In this document: positions 17,341-26,601 of the stretch, in pieces | Layout: each line of letters begins with the position of its first letter | How positions within the stretch are numbered: position 1 is the first letter of the stretch | Source of the DNA: UBA6168 sp965222975 | GTDB lineage: Bacteria; Bacteroidota; Bacteroidia; Chitinophagales; Saprospiraceae | Length of the DNA stretch: 64,000 nt | Direction: 5' to 3' | NCBI GenBank assembly: GCA_965222975.1 | Contig: CBDCVJ010000033.1 | Coordinates: 21,271-85,270, forward strand | The notes under the pieces: model-generated | The model's input: only the letters and a program-made list of their open reading frames with translations | The model's database searches: none | Told to the model about the DNA's origin: nothing | Position numbers and translations under genes: made by a program

Positions 17341-18696
17341 ATGAAAAATGTAATGATCCCTTTTCGACTGACATTCGTCTTAGCACTTTTGCTATTGTGG
17401 ACAGGTTGTGATACCTCAAACCCCAATTGGAAAGCCGATTCCGACAATCCTGATTTCATCCACAGGTCATTGAAACAAATCACGGATGTGATCGTCCACG
17501 ATATTTTTTCACCTCCCGTGGCCAGCCGAATTTATGCTTATTCGACCATTGCTGCCTATGAGGCATTGGTTCCTGCTTATGATGACTACCGCTCACTTGC
17601 TGGGCAGCTGACCGGCCTCGAAAATGTACCTCAGCCAGAAGATGGCAAGGAATATTGTTATCCGCTCGCAGCTTCGAAAGCCATGTTGATAGTTGGCAAA
17701 AAGCTCATTTTTTCGGAAGATAAAATGGATGCTTTTGAAATGGAATTAATGAAAGATTTCCAAGCCATCAACATGCCAGCAGATGTTTATGAGCGCTCTA
17801 TTGCTCACGGAAAAATGGTTGGCCAGCACATAAACGCTTGGGCGGATAAGGACAATTATAATCAGACCCGGACTTTTCCTAAATATACCATCAATGACAA
17901 TCCGGCACGTTGGAAACCCACGCCACCAGACTACATGGATGCCATTGAGCCTCATTGGAATAAAATCCGTCCATTCACTTTGGATTCTGCTACCCAGTTC
18001 ATTCCGCCTCCTCCCACTCCTTTTGATATGAAGGATAAGAAAGGAAAATTTTACGAAGAAGTAATGGAGGTTTACAAAGTAATGGAAGTCGAAAGCGAGG
18101 AAGAGAAAGAAGAGCGCATGGCCATTGCAAAGTTTTGGGATTGCAACCCTTATGTTTCCCACCATAAAGGCCATGTGATGTTCGCTACAAAAAAAATAAC
18201 GCCTGGCGGGCACTGGATGGGCATTTCCCAAATCGCTTGTAAAACGGCCAATGCCGATATTATGAAATCGGCCAAGGCTTATGCCCTGACCGCAATCGCT
18301 CTTGCCGACGCATTTATTGCTTGTTGGGATGAAAAATTTCGCAGTGAGCTGATCCGCCCGGAAACGGTTATCAATACTTATATTGATCAAGAATGGGTGC
18401 CTGTTTTGCAAACGCCACCTTTCCCTGAATATACCAGCGGGCATAGTGTCATATCAGCTGCTGCGGCTACTGCACTGACAAAAGTGTTTGGGGATAACTT
18501 CGCTTACGCAGATTCAGTGGAGGTTGAATATGGAATGCCTGTGAGGAAGTTCAACTCGTTCATGCAGGCTTCTGAGGAAGCTGCAGTGAGCCGTCTTTAT
18601 GGGGGAATCCATTATTCACCTGCTTGTTTTATTGGTGTGGACCAGGGGAAATTAGTTGGGGAACACGTCCTCAGCCGGGTGAACATGAAGAGGTGA
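17341..18696 (+). CDS. Vanadium-dependent haloperoxidase/PAP2-like lipoprotein
   Basis: 451 residues. The N-terminus is a lipoprotein signal (LLLLWTGCDTS; lipidation Cys near residue 23). The active-site pattern shared by vanadium haloperoxidases and PAP2 phosphatases is present: KFRSELIRP (KX6RP), TSGHSVIS (SGH, with Thr in place of the usual Pro) and SRLYGGIH (SRX5H). The Asp normally four residues after the last His is Ala here. It may act as a haloperoxidase or an acid phosphatase at the cell envelope; sequence alone does not decide. Flanked by terminators on both sides, so it is monocistronic. Confidence 0.8.
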   Translation: MKNVMIPFRLTFVLALLLLWTGCDTSNPNWKADSDNPDFIHRSLKQITDVIVHDIFSPPVASRIYAYSTIAAYEALVPAYDDYRSLAGQLTGLENVPQPEDGKEYCYPLAASKAMLIVGKKLIFSEDKMDAFEMELMKDFQAINMPADVYERSIAHGKMVGQHINAWADKDNYNQTRTFPKYTINDNPARWKPTPPDYMDAIEPHWNKIRPFTLDSATQFIPPPPTPFDMKDKKGKFYEEVMEVYKVMEVESEEEKEERMAIAKFWDCNPYVSHHKGHVMFATKKITPGGHWMGISQIACKTANADIMKSAKAYALTAIALADAFIACWDEKFRSELIRPETVINTYIDQEWVPVLQTPPFPEYTSGHSVISAAAATALTKVFGDNFAYADSVEVEYGMPVRKFNSFMQASEEAAVSRLYGGIHYSPACFIGVDQGKLVGEHVLSRVNMKR

Positions 18697-18725
18697 TGGC
18701 ATTGAAAAACTGACGATTTTTACAT

Positions 18726-18770
18726 AATCAAAACGCCTGCGAAGACTCAATCTTTGCAGGCGTTTTGATT
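18726..18770. terminator. Bidirectional terminator between convergent genes
   Basis: A 20-bp stem with one mismatch (18726-18745 against 18751-18770; core aaaacgcctgc) and a 5-base loop. It lies between the PAP2-like lipoprotein gene (+) and the arrestin-fold gene (-), and has A- and T-runs on both sides. Confidence 0.87.
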
Positions 18771-18809
18771 TGAAAAAAGAGAAGAAAAAACAGGATTTAT
18801 CAATTCATT

Positions 18810-19277
18810 TTATCCTTTCATTCGAATGTTTTTCTTGTCAAACGGGTTGAGTGCAGTGCCTTCCACTTTGGCCTCGGCCTCAATGCGGTATTCCGATTTT
18901 ACCTTGCTGATTTTTTTCATTAATTTGGTAAGACCTCCTGTTAAAATATTTTTATTGCCAAACTCATCAACGGGAGAATCCACTCTCTGAAAAGGAAGCG
19001 TAAAGCTGACTTCTACCATATCTTCTGCTGGCACAACGATCGTCTTATCCAAAGTCATTTCCCCTAAAACATATTCATCCACCAAACGCTCGTTTCCTCT
19101 TCCCCGGCTGTATTTTTCGACCATCTTCAGTTTGATTGCTTTCACTATTTGTTCATTTTTGGAATAAAATCGGATTTTTCCACTAACAGCCCCTACCTCA
19201 ACAAATGCGAGATCCGGTAAAACCAATACCAGTTTTACCCCTTCGATGCCAAGCCATTTTTTTACTTTCTTGAACAT
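18810..19277 (-). CDS. SpoOM-like arrestin-fold protein
   Basis: 155 residues without a signal peptide. It resembles the SpoOM/arrestin-like family: an opening MFKKVKKWLGIEG, early strands including VGAVSGKIRFYSKNEQIVKA, the middle VPAEDMVEVSFTLPF, and a late TALNPFDKKNI. The family was named from Bacillus sporulation control, but this organism is not expected to sporulate, so the role is unknown. The ATG at 19277 is preceded by a G-poor ACCATTTAGCCATTAAACC-type leader that forms one arm of a large inverted repeat. Confidence 0.6.
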   Translation of the reverse strand: MFKKVKKWLGIEGVKLVLVLPDLAFVEVGAVSGKIRFYSKNEQIVKAIKLKMVEKYSRGRGNERLVDEYVLGEMTLDKTIVVPAEDMVEVSFTLPFQRVDSPVDEFGNKNILTGGLTKLMKKISKVKSEYRIEAEAKVEGTALNPFDKKNIRMKG

Positions 19278-19281
19278 AAAT

Positions 19282-19516
19282 AAATGGTTTAATGGTTTAA
19301 TGGCTAAATGGTTGGAGGGTTTTTAAAAACCATTAAACCATTTCGCTCATCCCCATTATAGGGTGAAACGGTCTTTAAATAAGATTTACTAAATCTTTCA
19401 AGATTTAGCAAATCAGGTGGTTCTATCTTTGATTTGCTAAATTTCGAAAATTTAGTAAATCTCTTTTCACCCTTTAGTGGGGATGAGCGAACCATTTTTA
19501 GCCATCCAACCATTTA
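19282..19516. mobile_element. Composite nested inverted repeat; inner element has 8-bp direct repeat
   Basis: There are three layers. Outer: imperfect arms built on taaatggttggatgg-type words (19282-19316 and 19490-19516). Middle: cgctcatccccattatagg (from 19344) pairs with 19466-19489 at about 23 of 25 positions, and this unit (19344-19489) is flanked flush by aaccattt at 19336-19343 and 19490-19497. Inner: an agatttactaaat/atttagtaaatct hairpin of about 31 of 34 pairs. The simplest reading is a 146-bp element inserted into an older palindrome. No gene is contained. Confidence 0.55.
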
Positions 19517-19990
19517 AACAAACCTCTTGTGCCAACTTTCGTTGAGCGGCTTGAGCCATTTTTCTTCCAACTCTCCCTTTGTTTTGACCAAATTATCGAA
19601 AACGAGGGTTTGATCATTGATTGCGCCTTTTTGGTAAAGCTCTGCAAATTCGGCGCTTGATGCGGTTTTCACATTTTCGCCATCTTTCCAGGCAAAGGTC
19701 ATCCGGTCGAATAGGTCGGTGTTGTATTGGTGTCCCAATTGCTGCATAAAATGGACGCTCTTGTCGATGGAGCAGCCACTGGCCCCTGCCATGCTTTCAT
19801 CCACCATCAGCACAAGGAATTGATTGTGCAATACATCGGCATGTGCCCGTAACTGTCGGTTGTGGCTGATCCAGCTTTGGGCGAATTGTTGGAGGTAATC
19901 TTTGAGACTTGGGATTTCTTCTTCAATAAATGGTCTGCTGGATTGGTAAATCCATACCCGGGTTGAAGCAGGCAAGTGATCAACATTCAT
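19514..19990 (-). CDS. Conserved Bacteroidota protein, unknown function
   Basis: 158 residues, soluble, with no signal peptide. It resembles a small conserved Bacteroidota family sometimes labelled ABC transporter ATPase in databases, but no Walker A or signature motif is present, so that label is unsupported. Conserved-looking blocks are STRVWIYQSSRPF near the start, the central NQFLVLMVDE and AGASGCSIDKSVHF. The Cys in SGCSID is the only obvious candidate active residue. It ends inside the composite repeat that separates it from the SpoOM-like gene. Confidence 0.65.
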   Translation of the reverse strand: MNVDHLPASTRVWIYQSSRPFIEEEIPSLKDYLQQFAQSWISHNRQLRAHADVLHNQFLVLMVDESMAGASGCSIDKSVHFMQQLGHQYNTDLFDRMTFAWKDGENVKTASSAEFAELYQKGAINDQTLVFDNLVKTKGELEEKWLKPLNESWHKRFV

Positions 19991-20085
19991 TTTTTATCAT
20001 TTCAATAGTAACTATTCAGCTGGGTTGTATTTGGAGAAAAAATGAAATTTTTTCTCCTGTCTCTCCCTATACCGAATGATTACTT

Positions 20086-20952
20086 TCAATATTCAAATTG
20101 AGCTACGACTTCAAAGGTACGTCCTAAGATGCTTTTTTGTAACTCATAATAGGCCATCAATTTTACCGGCGAAAAATGAATTCCAGTAAGCAATCCCATT
20201 TTTTTTACATCACTCTTTGGTCGAAAAGACGTGCCGAACGAGAAATGGTCAATATAAGTGGCATAAAAAGCGAAATCATAAGTATCGAAAGGGCTGTACT
20301 TTCGATAGATGCCTGCTCCATAAATATTCCATTGTGCAAGCATTTCCCAATCGTAACTCAAATGGATAGAATAACGCTTTTCCTTTTCTGTACTTGTAAA
20401 TGTATCCGTGTAATCATAAGTGCTTTCCAATAAGTCTGCAACACTTGCTCCGAAGTGCAAGTTTTTCCAAGTTAATGAAATGCCTGTATTGAGGTTGAAA
20501 CTATTGGCTGTTTTGGTATCATTTGGGATCAGTGGGTCGTGTGGCATGCCGGGGTTGAAAATCAGTGAGCCAAAGGCAATTGATTTCCACTTGATTTTAG
20601 GTTCAATACCAATTCTTAGATATAAATCCTCTATTATTTTCAGTCGGTAATTATAGAATAACCCAACATCATATTCAGTGAAACTTCCTGCTTTGTCATA
20701 AATAAAATTAAGTCCTGCACCGCTGTTTAAATTAGGGAACGGGTGTTCATAACTTGCAAATGCAGAAGAAAACTGCCCTTTCCATTGTTTGCGGTAGTTC
20801 ATAGATATAATTTGATTTTCTGTGAGTGCTGCGCTTGAAGGGTTGTGGAAATTGTTGTGCAGGAAATGAAGGTGAAAACCCGGATCTTGGGCATTGAGTT
20901 TAAGAATAGGGAATACTACTAAGATCAAGGCAAAAGAGAGGAGTTCTTTCAT
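20086..20952 (-). CDS. PorP/SprF family type IX secretion-associated membrane protein
   Basis: 288 residues with a signal peptide (cleavage near LNAQ). The sequence then follows the PorP/SprF pattern: HNNFHNPSSAALTENQ, MNYRKQWKGQF, YEHPFP and GLNFIYDKAG, then beta-strands rich in aromatics to the C-terminus. Such proteins are outer-membrane barrels, often paired with large T9SS cargo such as SprB; here no cargo gene is adjacent. Two or more T9SS cargo proteins are encoded elsewhere in the window. Confidence 0.88.
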   Translation of the reverse strand: MKELLSFALILVVFPILKLNAQDPGFHLHFLHNNFHNPSSAALTENQIISMNYRKQWKGQFSSAFASYEHPFPNLNSGAGLNFIYDKAGSFTEYDVGLFYNYRLKIIEDLYLRIGIEPKIKWKSIAFGSLIFNPGMPHDPLIPNDTKTANSFNLNTGISLTWKNLHFGASVADLLESTYDYTDTFTSTEKEKRYSIHLSYDWEMLAQWNIYGAGIYRKYSPFDTYDFAFYATYIDHFSFGTSFRPKSDVKKMGLLTGIHFSPVKLMAYYELQKSILGRTFEVVAQFEY

Positions 20953-21169
20953 TTGTAATTATTTTAATTCGTCGCTTTTTCTGGAATTTTTTTAAGTGCA
21001 AAATTATAAAAAGGATTTTTAAATCCACATTTTTATATTTTTAAAAAATTGATTTTCAATGATTTATTGATTTTTTTTTGGTATTTGAAATAGAAATTAT
21101 CTACCCATTATTTTGCCATAATTAATAATTTCACCAGTTTTGGGTATTCATATATTTAATCGAAAAATC

Positions 21170-22759
21170 ATGACTATTTTTCAAAAGCTTATTTTACTAT
21201 TCTCCATTTTTTTTCTTGCAAAAACTATGGATGCACAGGTTAAAAAAGCACCACCACGTGCCGAAGGAGAAGGGCCATTTCCCCATTTTATAATTAGGGG
21301 TGTCACGCTCATCAATGGCAACTGTGCCCCGCCAATTGGTCCGGTGGACATTGTTGTTGAAAATGATCGGATTATCCAAGTGAAAAATGTGGGCTATCCC
21401 GGCGTGCCAATTGACAGCACCAAACGGCCTGAATTAAAAGAAGGAGGCTATGAACTGAACTGCGAAGGCATGTACCTCATGCCCGGATTTGTGGACATGC
21501 ATGGCCATATCGGTGGTCAAAGGCAAGGTGCTGATGCCGAATATGTTTTCAAATTGTGGATGGGGCATGGCATTACCACCGTCCGTGACCCAGCAGCAGG
21601 CAATGGCCTCGACTGGGTACTTGACCAGCAAAAATTGAGTGATGAAAACAAAATCACAGCTCCTCGAATTCAAGCATATACGGTGTTTGGGCAAGGGGCT
21701 GATCCCTATCCAACTACCCCAGAAGCTTCTCGTGAATGGGTCCGGGAAAATGCGAAAAAAGGAGCAAACGGCATTAAATTTTTTGGCGCTCCTCCCGAAA
21801 TCATGGCTGCGGCTTTGGATGAAAATAAAAAATTGGGACTTCGGTCCGCATGTCACCATGCTCAAATGGATGTAGCAGGCTGGAATGTTTTGCACTCTGC
21901 AAGGGCTGGACTCACCAGCATGGAGCATTGGTATGGCCTGCCGGAGGCACTTTTTTCTGATCGCACGGTACAGTATTATCCAACTGATTACAATTATCTC
22001 AATGAACAGAATCGCTTTGAAGAGGCGGGAAAATTGTGGAAACAAGCGGCATCTCCTTACTCCGATCATTGGAATAGCGTAATGCAGGAACTCCTCGATC
22101 TCGATTTCACCCTCGATCCAACATTCAATATTTATGAGGCAAACCGGGACTTCCAACGTGCCCGTCGGGCTGAGTGGCATGACGAACATACCATGCCATC
22201 ATTGTGGCGGTTTTATGCACCCAACCGCATTTCGCATGGGAGCTATTGGTTCGATTGGGGCACGGAACAGGAAGTGGCCTGGAAAGAAAATTATCGCCTG
22301 TGGATGACCTTTGTAAACGAATATAAAAACCGTGGTGGCAGGGTTACCGCTGGTTCGGACAGTGGCTTTATTTACCAATTGTATGGATTCGCTTACATCC
22401 GTGAACTCGAACTGCTACGGGAGGCTGGTTTCCATCCTTTGGAGGTAATTAAATCAGCTACACTAAATGGCGCCGAAGCCCTTGGCATGGCCGATAAAAT
22501 AGGGACAGTGCATGTTGGAAAAAAAGCTGATTTTGTTATTGTGGAAGAAAATCCTTTGGCCAACTTGAAAGTGCTTTACGGAACAGGTGCCATTAAATTA
22601 AATGAAAATAACGAACCAGTGCGGGTAGGTGGTGTGAAATATACCATCAAAGACGGCATTATTTACGATGCCAAACAATTATTAGCGGATGTGCGAGAAA
22701 TGGTGCGCTTGGCAAAAAGCGAGGAAGAATATGAAATGAAACAGCCAGGGATGGATTAA
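21170..22759 (+). CDS. Secreted amidohydrolase (imidazolonepropionase-like)
   Basis: The ATG at 21170 starts a clean signal peptide (MTIFQKLILLFSIFF, cleavage after DAQ); a TTG ten codons upstream is less likely. The 529-residue mature-type sequence is a metal-dependent amidohydrolase: DMHGHIGG (HxH metal ligands), SACHHAQMD, TSMEHWYG, and TAGSDSGF carrying the catalytic Asp. The C-terminus closes the beta-sandwich with GTVHVGKKADFVIVEENPL. It acts in the periplasm or outside on an unknown cyclic amide or peptide-like substrate. The K+ channel gene follows after 10 bases. Confidence 0.85.
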   Translation: MTIFQKLILLFSIFFLAKTMDAQVKKAPPRAEGEGPFPHFIIRGVTLINGNCAPPIGPVDIVVENDRIIQVKNVGYPGVPIDSTKRPELKEGGYELNCEGMYLMPGFVDMHGHIGGQRQGADAEYVFKLWMGHGITTVRDPAAGNGLDWVLDQQKLSDENKITAPRIQAYTVFGQGADPYPTTPEASREWVRENAKKGANGIKFFGAPPEIMAAALDENKKLGLRSACHHAQMDVAGWNVLHSARAGLTSMEHWYGLPEALFSDRTVQYYPTDYNYLNEQNRFEEAGKLWKQAASPYSDHWNSVMQELLDLDFTLDPTFNIYEANRDFQRARRAEWHDEHTMPSLWRFYAPNRISHGSYWFDWGTEQEVAWKENYRLWMTFVNEYKNRGGRVTAGSDSGFIYQLYGFAYIRELELLREAGFHPLEVIKSATLNGAEALGMADKIGTVHVGKKADFVIVEENPLANLKVLYGTGAIKLNENNEPVRVGGVKYTIKDGIIYDAKQLLADVREMVRLAKSEEEYEMKQPGMD

Positions 22760-22769
22760 TTTTAATGGA

Positions 22770-23447
22770 TTGAAAAATATAACAGAAAATAAATTAAAAA
22801 AATGGTTGGGCAATAATGAGTTTCTTGCCCTTTTGATTGCGCTTGCCTTATTTCTTTTTTTACCCTCTTTTTTTGAAAATGAAAAAATAAAAAATGGATT
22901 TATTTATGCCTTATTAATTGGATTGCTTTTGGCTGGCATTTATGAATTGAGACATAGAAATAAGACTTTTTATGTAGGTGTTTTTTTGGCACTTTTAGTA
23001 GTTGTGTTTAATTCTTTTTCTTTTTCCCCAAAAAGTGATGTGTTATTTTTAATGCGGATGGGAAGCTTGTTCGTGTTTTTTTTAATGCTGACTGGGCATG
23101 TTTTATACCGGCTCGCCATTTCGAGAAGAATTAATACAAATATTATTTATTGCGCCGTCTGTGGTTATTTATTGCTTGGCCTTTTGGGCGGCCTGGGGTT
23201 TCGATTGATCCATCATTTTTATGAAAATTCGTTTTATTTTAGTGGAGGGCTTGAGCCTAAAGTAGATGATTTTACTTATCTGAGTTTTGTGACTTTGGCA
23301 ACATTGGGATATGGGGATATTTCCCCGATAAGCCCACCTGCAAAAGTGGTTTCCATATTTTTAAGTGTAGCTGGTCAAATGTACTTAGTGGTAGTGATTG
23401 GGATTATTATCGGCAAGTTTAATTATTACCGTCAACGGGAGCAATAG
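22770..23447 (+). CDS. Two-pore-segment potassium channel
   Basis: 225 residues. The N-terminal half has about four hydrophobic segments; the C-terminal half has the channel core with selectivity filter TLGYGD near residue 185, followed by the pore-lining helix. The best start is TTG 22770; a nearby ATG at 22765 is out of frame and stops at once, and no in-frame ATG occurs before the first membrane segments. It follows the amidohydrolase by 10 bases, so it is probably co-transcribed. There is no cytoplasmic RCK/TrkA domain. Confidence 0.83.
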   Translation: MKNITENKLKKWLGNNEFLALLIALALFLFLPSFFENEKIKNGFIYALLIGLLLAGIYELRHRNKTFYVGVFLALLVVVFNSFSFSPKSDVLFLMRMGSLFVFFLMLTGHVLYRLAISRRINTNIIYCAVCGYLLLGLLGGLGFRLIHHFYENSFYFSGGLEPKVDDFTYLSFVTLATLGYGDISPISPPAKVVSIFLSVAGQMYLVVVIGIIIGKFNYYRQREQ

Positions 23448-23828
23448 TTATTCCTTCAAACGCCAAGGTGGGTTTTTCCTGTTTTCCCCTGCGTGATATA
23501 AAATCAATTGATTGCCATCAGGATCTTTTAAATGGGCTTCCCGCCAAAGCCAACGCTGGTCGGTTGGCATGGATTCAAATACTATACCTTCTGCTATCAA
23601 GTTCTTGACACGTTCATCGAGGTTCTCATTTTCAAAATAAATTACAATACCACTGTCTGTAGGCATGTTTTCTACCAAATGCAACGAGAAAGTTGAGTCT
23701 CCATCTGGGCATTCGAATCGAGCATAATAGGTCCTTGTATGTATGATTAGCTTTAAGCCCAATTTTTTGTAAAAAGCAATAGACCTATCAAGGTCTGTGG
23801 TCGGCACTGTGACTTGATTCAAATTCAT
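23448..23828 (-). CDS. VOC family (glyoxalase/bleomycin-resistance-like) protein
   Basis: 126 residues forming one VOC unit of two beta-alpha-beta-beta-beta repeats: NQVTVPTTDLDRSIAFYKKL at the start and REAHLKDPDGNQLILY at the end (metal-ligand Glu in the last strand region). Members bind divalent metals and act as lyases, dioxygenases or resistance proteins; the substrate here is unknown. Its stop abuts the end of the convergent K+ channel gene. It overlaps the upstream TMEM220-like gene by 4 bases. Confidence 0.83.
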   Translation of the reverse strand: MNLNQVTVPTTDLDRSIAFYKKLGLKLIIHTRTYYARFECPDGDSTFSLHLVENMPTDSGIVIYFENENLDERVKNLIAEGIVFESMPTDQRWLWREAHLKDPDGNQLILYHAGENRKNPPWRLKE

Positions 23829-24178
23829 TTTTTCATTTTTTTATGCTGCCAAAATAATACGACAATGCAAATGCCCAGCCCTAAAAATTCCCTCGTAAAT
23901 TCAATATGTGGCTCTTCTGCTTTCATTTGTCCTGCGATATTTGGCATGCCTATTTTTAGCCAGTTTATAAATTCCGGCAACAATATCCCCATCCATATAA
24001 GACAAGCTGCCATGCCTGCCCAAAGTGCATATTTGTTCAATCGATTATAAGCAGCAAAAAGGCAGACTCCTGCCATATAAAAATATAAAGCCATCCAAAT
24101 ATACGGATCGGGGTCGTTCCATTGGAAATAGGCAAAGAGGATAAATAATGCCGTTAAAACATAATTAATTATTTTCAT
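23825..24178 (-). CDS. TMEM220-like small membrane protein
   Basis: 117 residues with about four hydrophobic segments. The opening FILFAYFQWNDPDPYIWMAL is the hallmark of the transmembrane family 220 found in Bacteroidota and eukaryotes. Function unknown. It overlaps the VOC gene by 4 bases (ATGA) and follows the methyltransferase gene by 5 bases, so the three minus-strand genes form an operon. Confidence 0.75.
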   Translation of the reverse strand: MKIINYVLTALFILFAYFQWNDPDPYIWMALYFYMAGVCLFAAYNRLNKYALWAGMAACLIWMGILLPEFINWLKIGMPNIAGQMKAEEPHIEFTREFLGLGICIVVLFWQHKKMKK

Positions 24179-24183
24179 GGATG

Positions 24184-25020
24184 TTATTTTTTTGCAATGA
24201 TTAAAAGGCCGTTACCATTGTTTTTTGGAAGGTTATAGTCAAATAAAATCAGCAACAAAATTAAGGGTAAAAAAAAGATTAAGATGATAACAAAGATCAT
24301 CATTGTCCATTTGCCGTTTGCAATGCCCAATAATGAAAGCGAATAAATTTCATGAGCGAATATGCCCAATTTTCCATATGTATATTTTTTGTCAACAATT
24401 TCTAATCCTGCGTTTTTTAGTTTTTTAATCATGTCGCTTTCGGAATATATCCGTTTTCGGTCTTGGCTTATTTCATAGTGTTTTTTTTGAGAAAAATAAT
24501 GTCGGTAAATGGGGAGGATTGTCCGTCCATTAATAGGAGCATAGATAATTGCCTGTCCGTTTTTCTTTAAGATTTTATAAAAATTGGTGATAGCTGTAGA
24601 ATCATTTTCAACGTATTGCAGTGTGCCGACACAGAGTAAAAGGTCTGCGTTATTTATTTCCGGTTCTTTTTCAAGATTTTGACAGAAAAAAGAAGCATTT
24701 TTCAGTTTGCATTTTTCCACATAATTTTTGCAAAAATCAATGTGGTTTTTATTCTTGTCAATTCCGATAAATTTAGTATTTGGAAATTGATTAGCATAAG
24801 GCAAAATAAACATCCCCTCTCCACTGCCTGCATCAACAACAATTCCCTTAGAAAGCCTTTTTAATTTTCTTGATAATTCTTTTTTTACAACTTTGTTCCG
24901 TTGCAATAGCAACCCATTCCAGAAATAGATAAAACATATCAGTTGAGGATATTGCTCCAGAATCCAAGGGTAGGTATGCTCATTGAAATGACTCGATATG
25001 TTAAGCTTTCCTTCTGACAT
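24184..25020 (-). CDS. Class I SAM-dependent methyltransferase with C-terminal membrane segment
   Basis: 278 residues. The Rossmann methyltransferase core is visible: VVDAGSGEGMF (motif I), KFIGIDKNKNHIDF (post I) and ADLLLCVGTLQYVEND (motif IV region). A strongly hydrophobic C-terminal stretch (about residues 235-262) should hold it to the inner membrane. The acceptor is unknown; a lipid or quinone-like compound is possible but only inferred from the membrane tail. The gene is AT-rich. First gene of the minus-strand operon with the TMEM220-like and VOC genes. Confidence 0.75.
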   Translation of the reverse strand: MSEGKLNISSHFNEHTYPWILEQYPQLICFIYFWNGLLLQRNKVVKKELSRKLKRLSKGIVVDAGSGEGMFILPYANQFPNTKFIGIDKNKNHIDFCKNYVEKCKLKNASFFCQNLEKEPEINNADLLLCVGTLQYVENDSTAITNFYKILKKNGQAIIYAPINGRTILPIYRHYFSQKKHYEISQDRKRIYSESDMIKKLKNAGLEIVDKKYTYGKLGIFAHEIYSLSLLGIANGKWTMMIFVIILIFFLPLILLLILFDYNLPKNNGNGLLIIAKK

Positions 25021-25158
25021 TTGTGAAATTCATCCTGCTTGTTGTATTTTTCCCCCAAATTGAGAAATGCTGATTTGGATCATTTTTTTTGATTTGCCGC
25101 AAAAACAATTAGCAACCACTTGTCTCGAATTCACTTCGAGAACAATTAACGACTATCC

Positions 25159-26517
25159 ATGCTACAACCCATTATTTTCACCATAGTCACCATTGTTGCC
25201 TTTTATTATGCTGGGCGGCAATTTATGAAGATCAGGAGGAACATTTTACTTGGAAAGGATGAAGAAATTCCCGGCGACAAAGGCCAGCGCTGGCGGAATG
25301 TCTTGCTTGTTGCTTTTGGCCAAAATAAAATGTTCAAGCGGTTCATCCCGGCCATTTTCCACCTTTTTATTTATGTCGCATTTTTATTCACCCAAATTGA
25401 ACTGATCGAAATACTGATAGATGGGTTTACTGGCAAGCACCGTTTTTTTGCGACTATGCTTGGTAGTTTCTACACCTTTCTGATAAGTTTTATTGAAATA
25501 TTAAGTGTACTCGCCTTCATTGCCACTTTTATATTTCTTGCCAGAAGGAATTTGTTGAAAATTCCTCGTTTCCACAAACCAGAAATGAAGGGCTGGCCAT
25601 TCCTTGATGGGAATATTATCCTTTATCTCGAAGTCCTTCTTTTGATTGGCATTTTCAGTATGAATGGCGCAGATCAGGTGTTGCAAAGCCATGGTGCGGA
25701 GCATTACCCTGTAACAGGAGGTTTTGCAGTGAGCAGTTGGTTGGGGCCGACCTTGTTTGGCGGCTTGGGCGATGGTGCACTGGTTGGGATTGAAAGGTTC
25801 GGTTGGTGGCTGCACCTTTTGGTGGTCTATGGCTTTTTGAATTACCTTCCTAAGTCAAAGCACCTCCATATTTTGCTGGCATTTCCCAATACCTATTTTG
25901 CTAAACAAACACTTAAGGGGCAAATGGAAAACATGCCTCGCATCCAAAAAGAAGTGGCCAGCATGATGAACCCCGAAGCTGCTGGCGATACAGGAACAGA
26001 CGAATCAGAATTGTTTTTTGGCGCAAATGATGTCCTTAGCCTGAGCTGGAAAAATGTGCTAGATGCCTATACATGCACTGAATGTGGCCGTTGCACCTCT
26101 GTCTGCCCGGCCAATACAACAGGGAAGAAACTTTCTCCCCGGAAGATCATGATGGATGTGCGGGACCGGGCTGAGGAAATTGGTCACAATCTCGACACCG
26201 GAAAAGCAGACTTCATCAGTGATGACAAAAAAGGTGACGGTGTTGTGTTAGCGAAAGAAAATTATGCAGACGGTAAAACGCTTTTCGATTATATCAGCCG
26301 GGAAGAAATCCATGCCTGCACTACCTGCAATGCTTGTGTAGAGGCCTGTCCTGTCCTTATCAATCCATTGGACATTATCCTCCAATTGCGCCGCTACGAA
26401 ATACTTATGGAATCGGCTGGCCCATCCGACTGGCTGCCACTGTTCAATAGTATGGAAAATAGCCAAGCAGCTTGGGCTGTGTCAGTTGAAAGGGATGCTT
26501 GGAAAAGTCAACTTTAA
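25159..26517 (+). CDS. Membrane-bound 4Fe-4S heterodisulfide-reductase-like subunit (HdrD/E-type)
   Basis: 452 residues. About five membrane helices fill residues 1-240 in the manner of a cytochrome-b-like (NarI/HdrE) domain, then a ferredoxin-like region has two 4Fe-4S motifs: CTECGRCTSVCP and CTTCNACVEACP. The protein probably passes electrons between the quinone pool and a soluble iron-sulfur partner. The downstream gene encodes the matching CCG-domain subunit. A 30-bp perfect hairpin starts 6 bases past the stop. The electron donor or acceptor is unknown. Confidence 0.82.
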   Translation: MLQPIIFTIVTIVAFYYAGRQFMKIRRNILLGKDEEIPGDKGQRWRNVLLVAFGQNKMFKRFIPAIFHLFIYVAFLFTQIELIEILIDGFTGKHRFFATMLGSFYTFLISFIEILSVLAFIATFIFLARRNLLKIPRFHKPEMKGWPFLDGNIILYLEVLLLIGIFSMNGADQVLQSHGAEHYPVTGGFAVSSWLGPTLFGGLGDGALVGIERFGWWLHLLVVYGFLNYLPKSKHLHILLAFPNTYFAKQTLKGQMENMPRIQKEVASMMNPEAAGDTGTDESELFFGANDVLSLSWKNVLDAYTCTECGRCTSVCPANTTGKKLSPRKIMMDVRDRAEEIGHNLDTGKADFISDDKKGDGVVLAKENYADGKTLFDYISREEIHACTTCNACVEACPVLINPLDIILQLRRYEILMESAGPSDWLPLFNSMENSQAAWAVSVERDAWKSQL

Positions 26518-26522
26518 AAAAG

Positions 26523-26588
26523 GGAAGCTGGTGGATGGTAGACGGTGGACGGCAATAACCGTCCACCGTCTACCATCCACCAGCTTCC
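26523..26588. repeat. Perfect 30-bp-stem hairpin between the two Hdr-like genes
   Basis: Arms 26523-26552 and 26559-26588 are exact complements with loop caataa. The left arm is G-rich (ggtggatggtagacggtgg); the right arm is G-poor and ends 13 bases before the ATG of the downstream gene. It lies inside a presumed operon, so it may act as a partial terminator, an RNA-processing or stability element, or a translation-control hairpin. Confidence 0.9.
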
Positions 26589-26601
26589 GTCTAACAAAAG
26601 A

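Noticed and set aside
19304..19513. 69-residue minus-strand frame between the SpoOM-like gene and its neighbour
   Set aside because: It is made entirely of the three-layer inverted repeat; low-complexity Lys/Ser peptide with no family.
19514..19990. ABC transporter ATPase label for the 158-residue gene
   Set aside because: No Walker A, Walker B or LSGGQ-type motif is present, and the protein is too short for an ABC ATPase.
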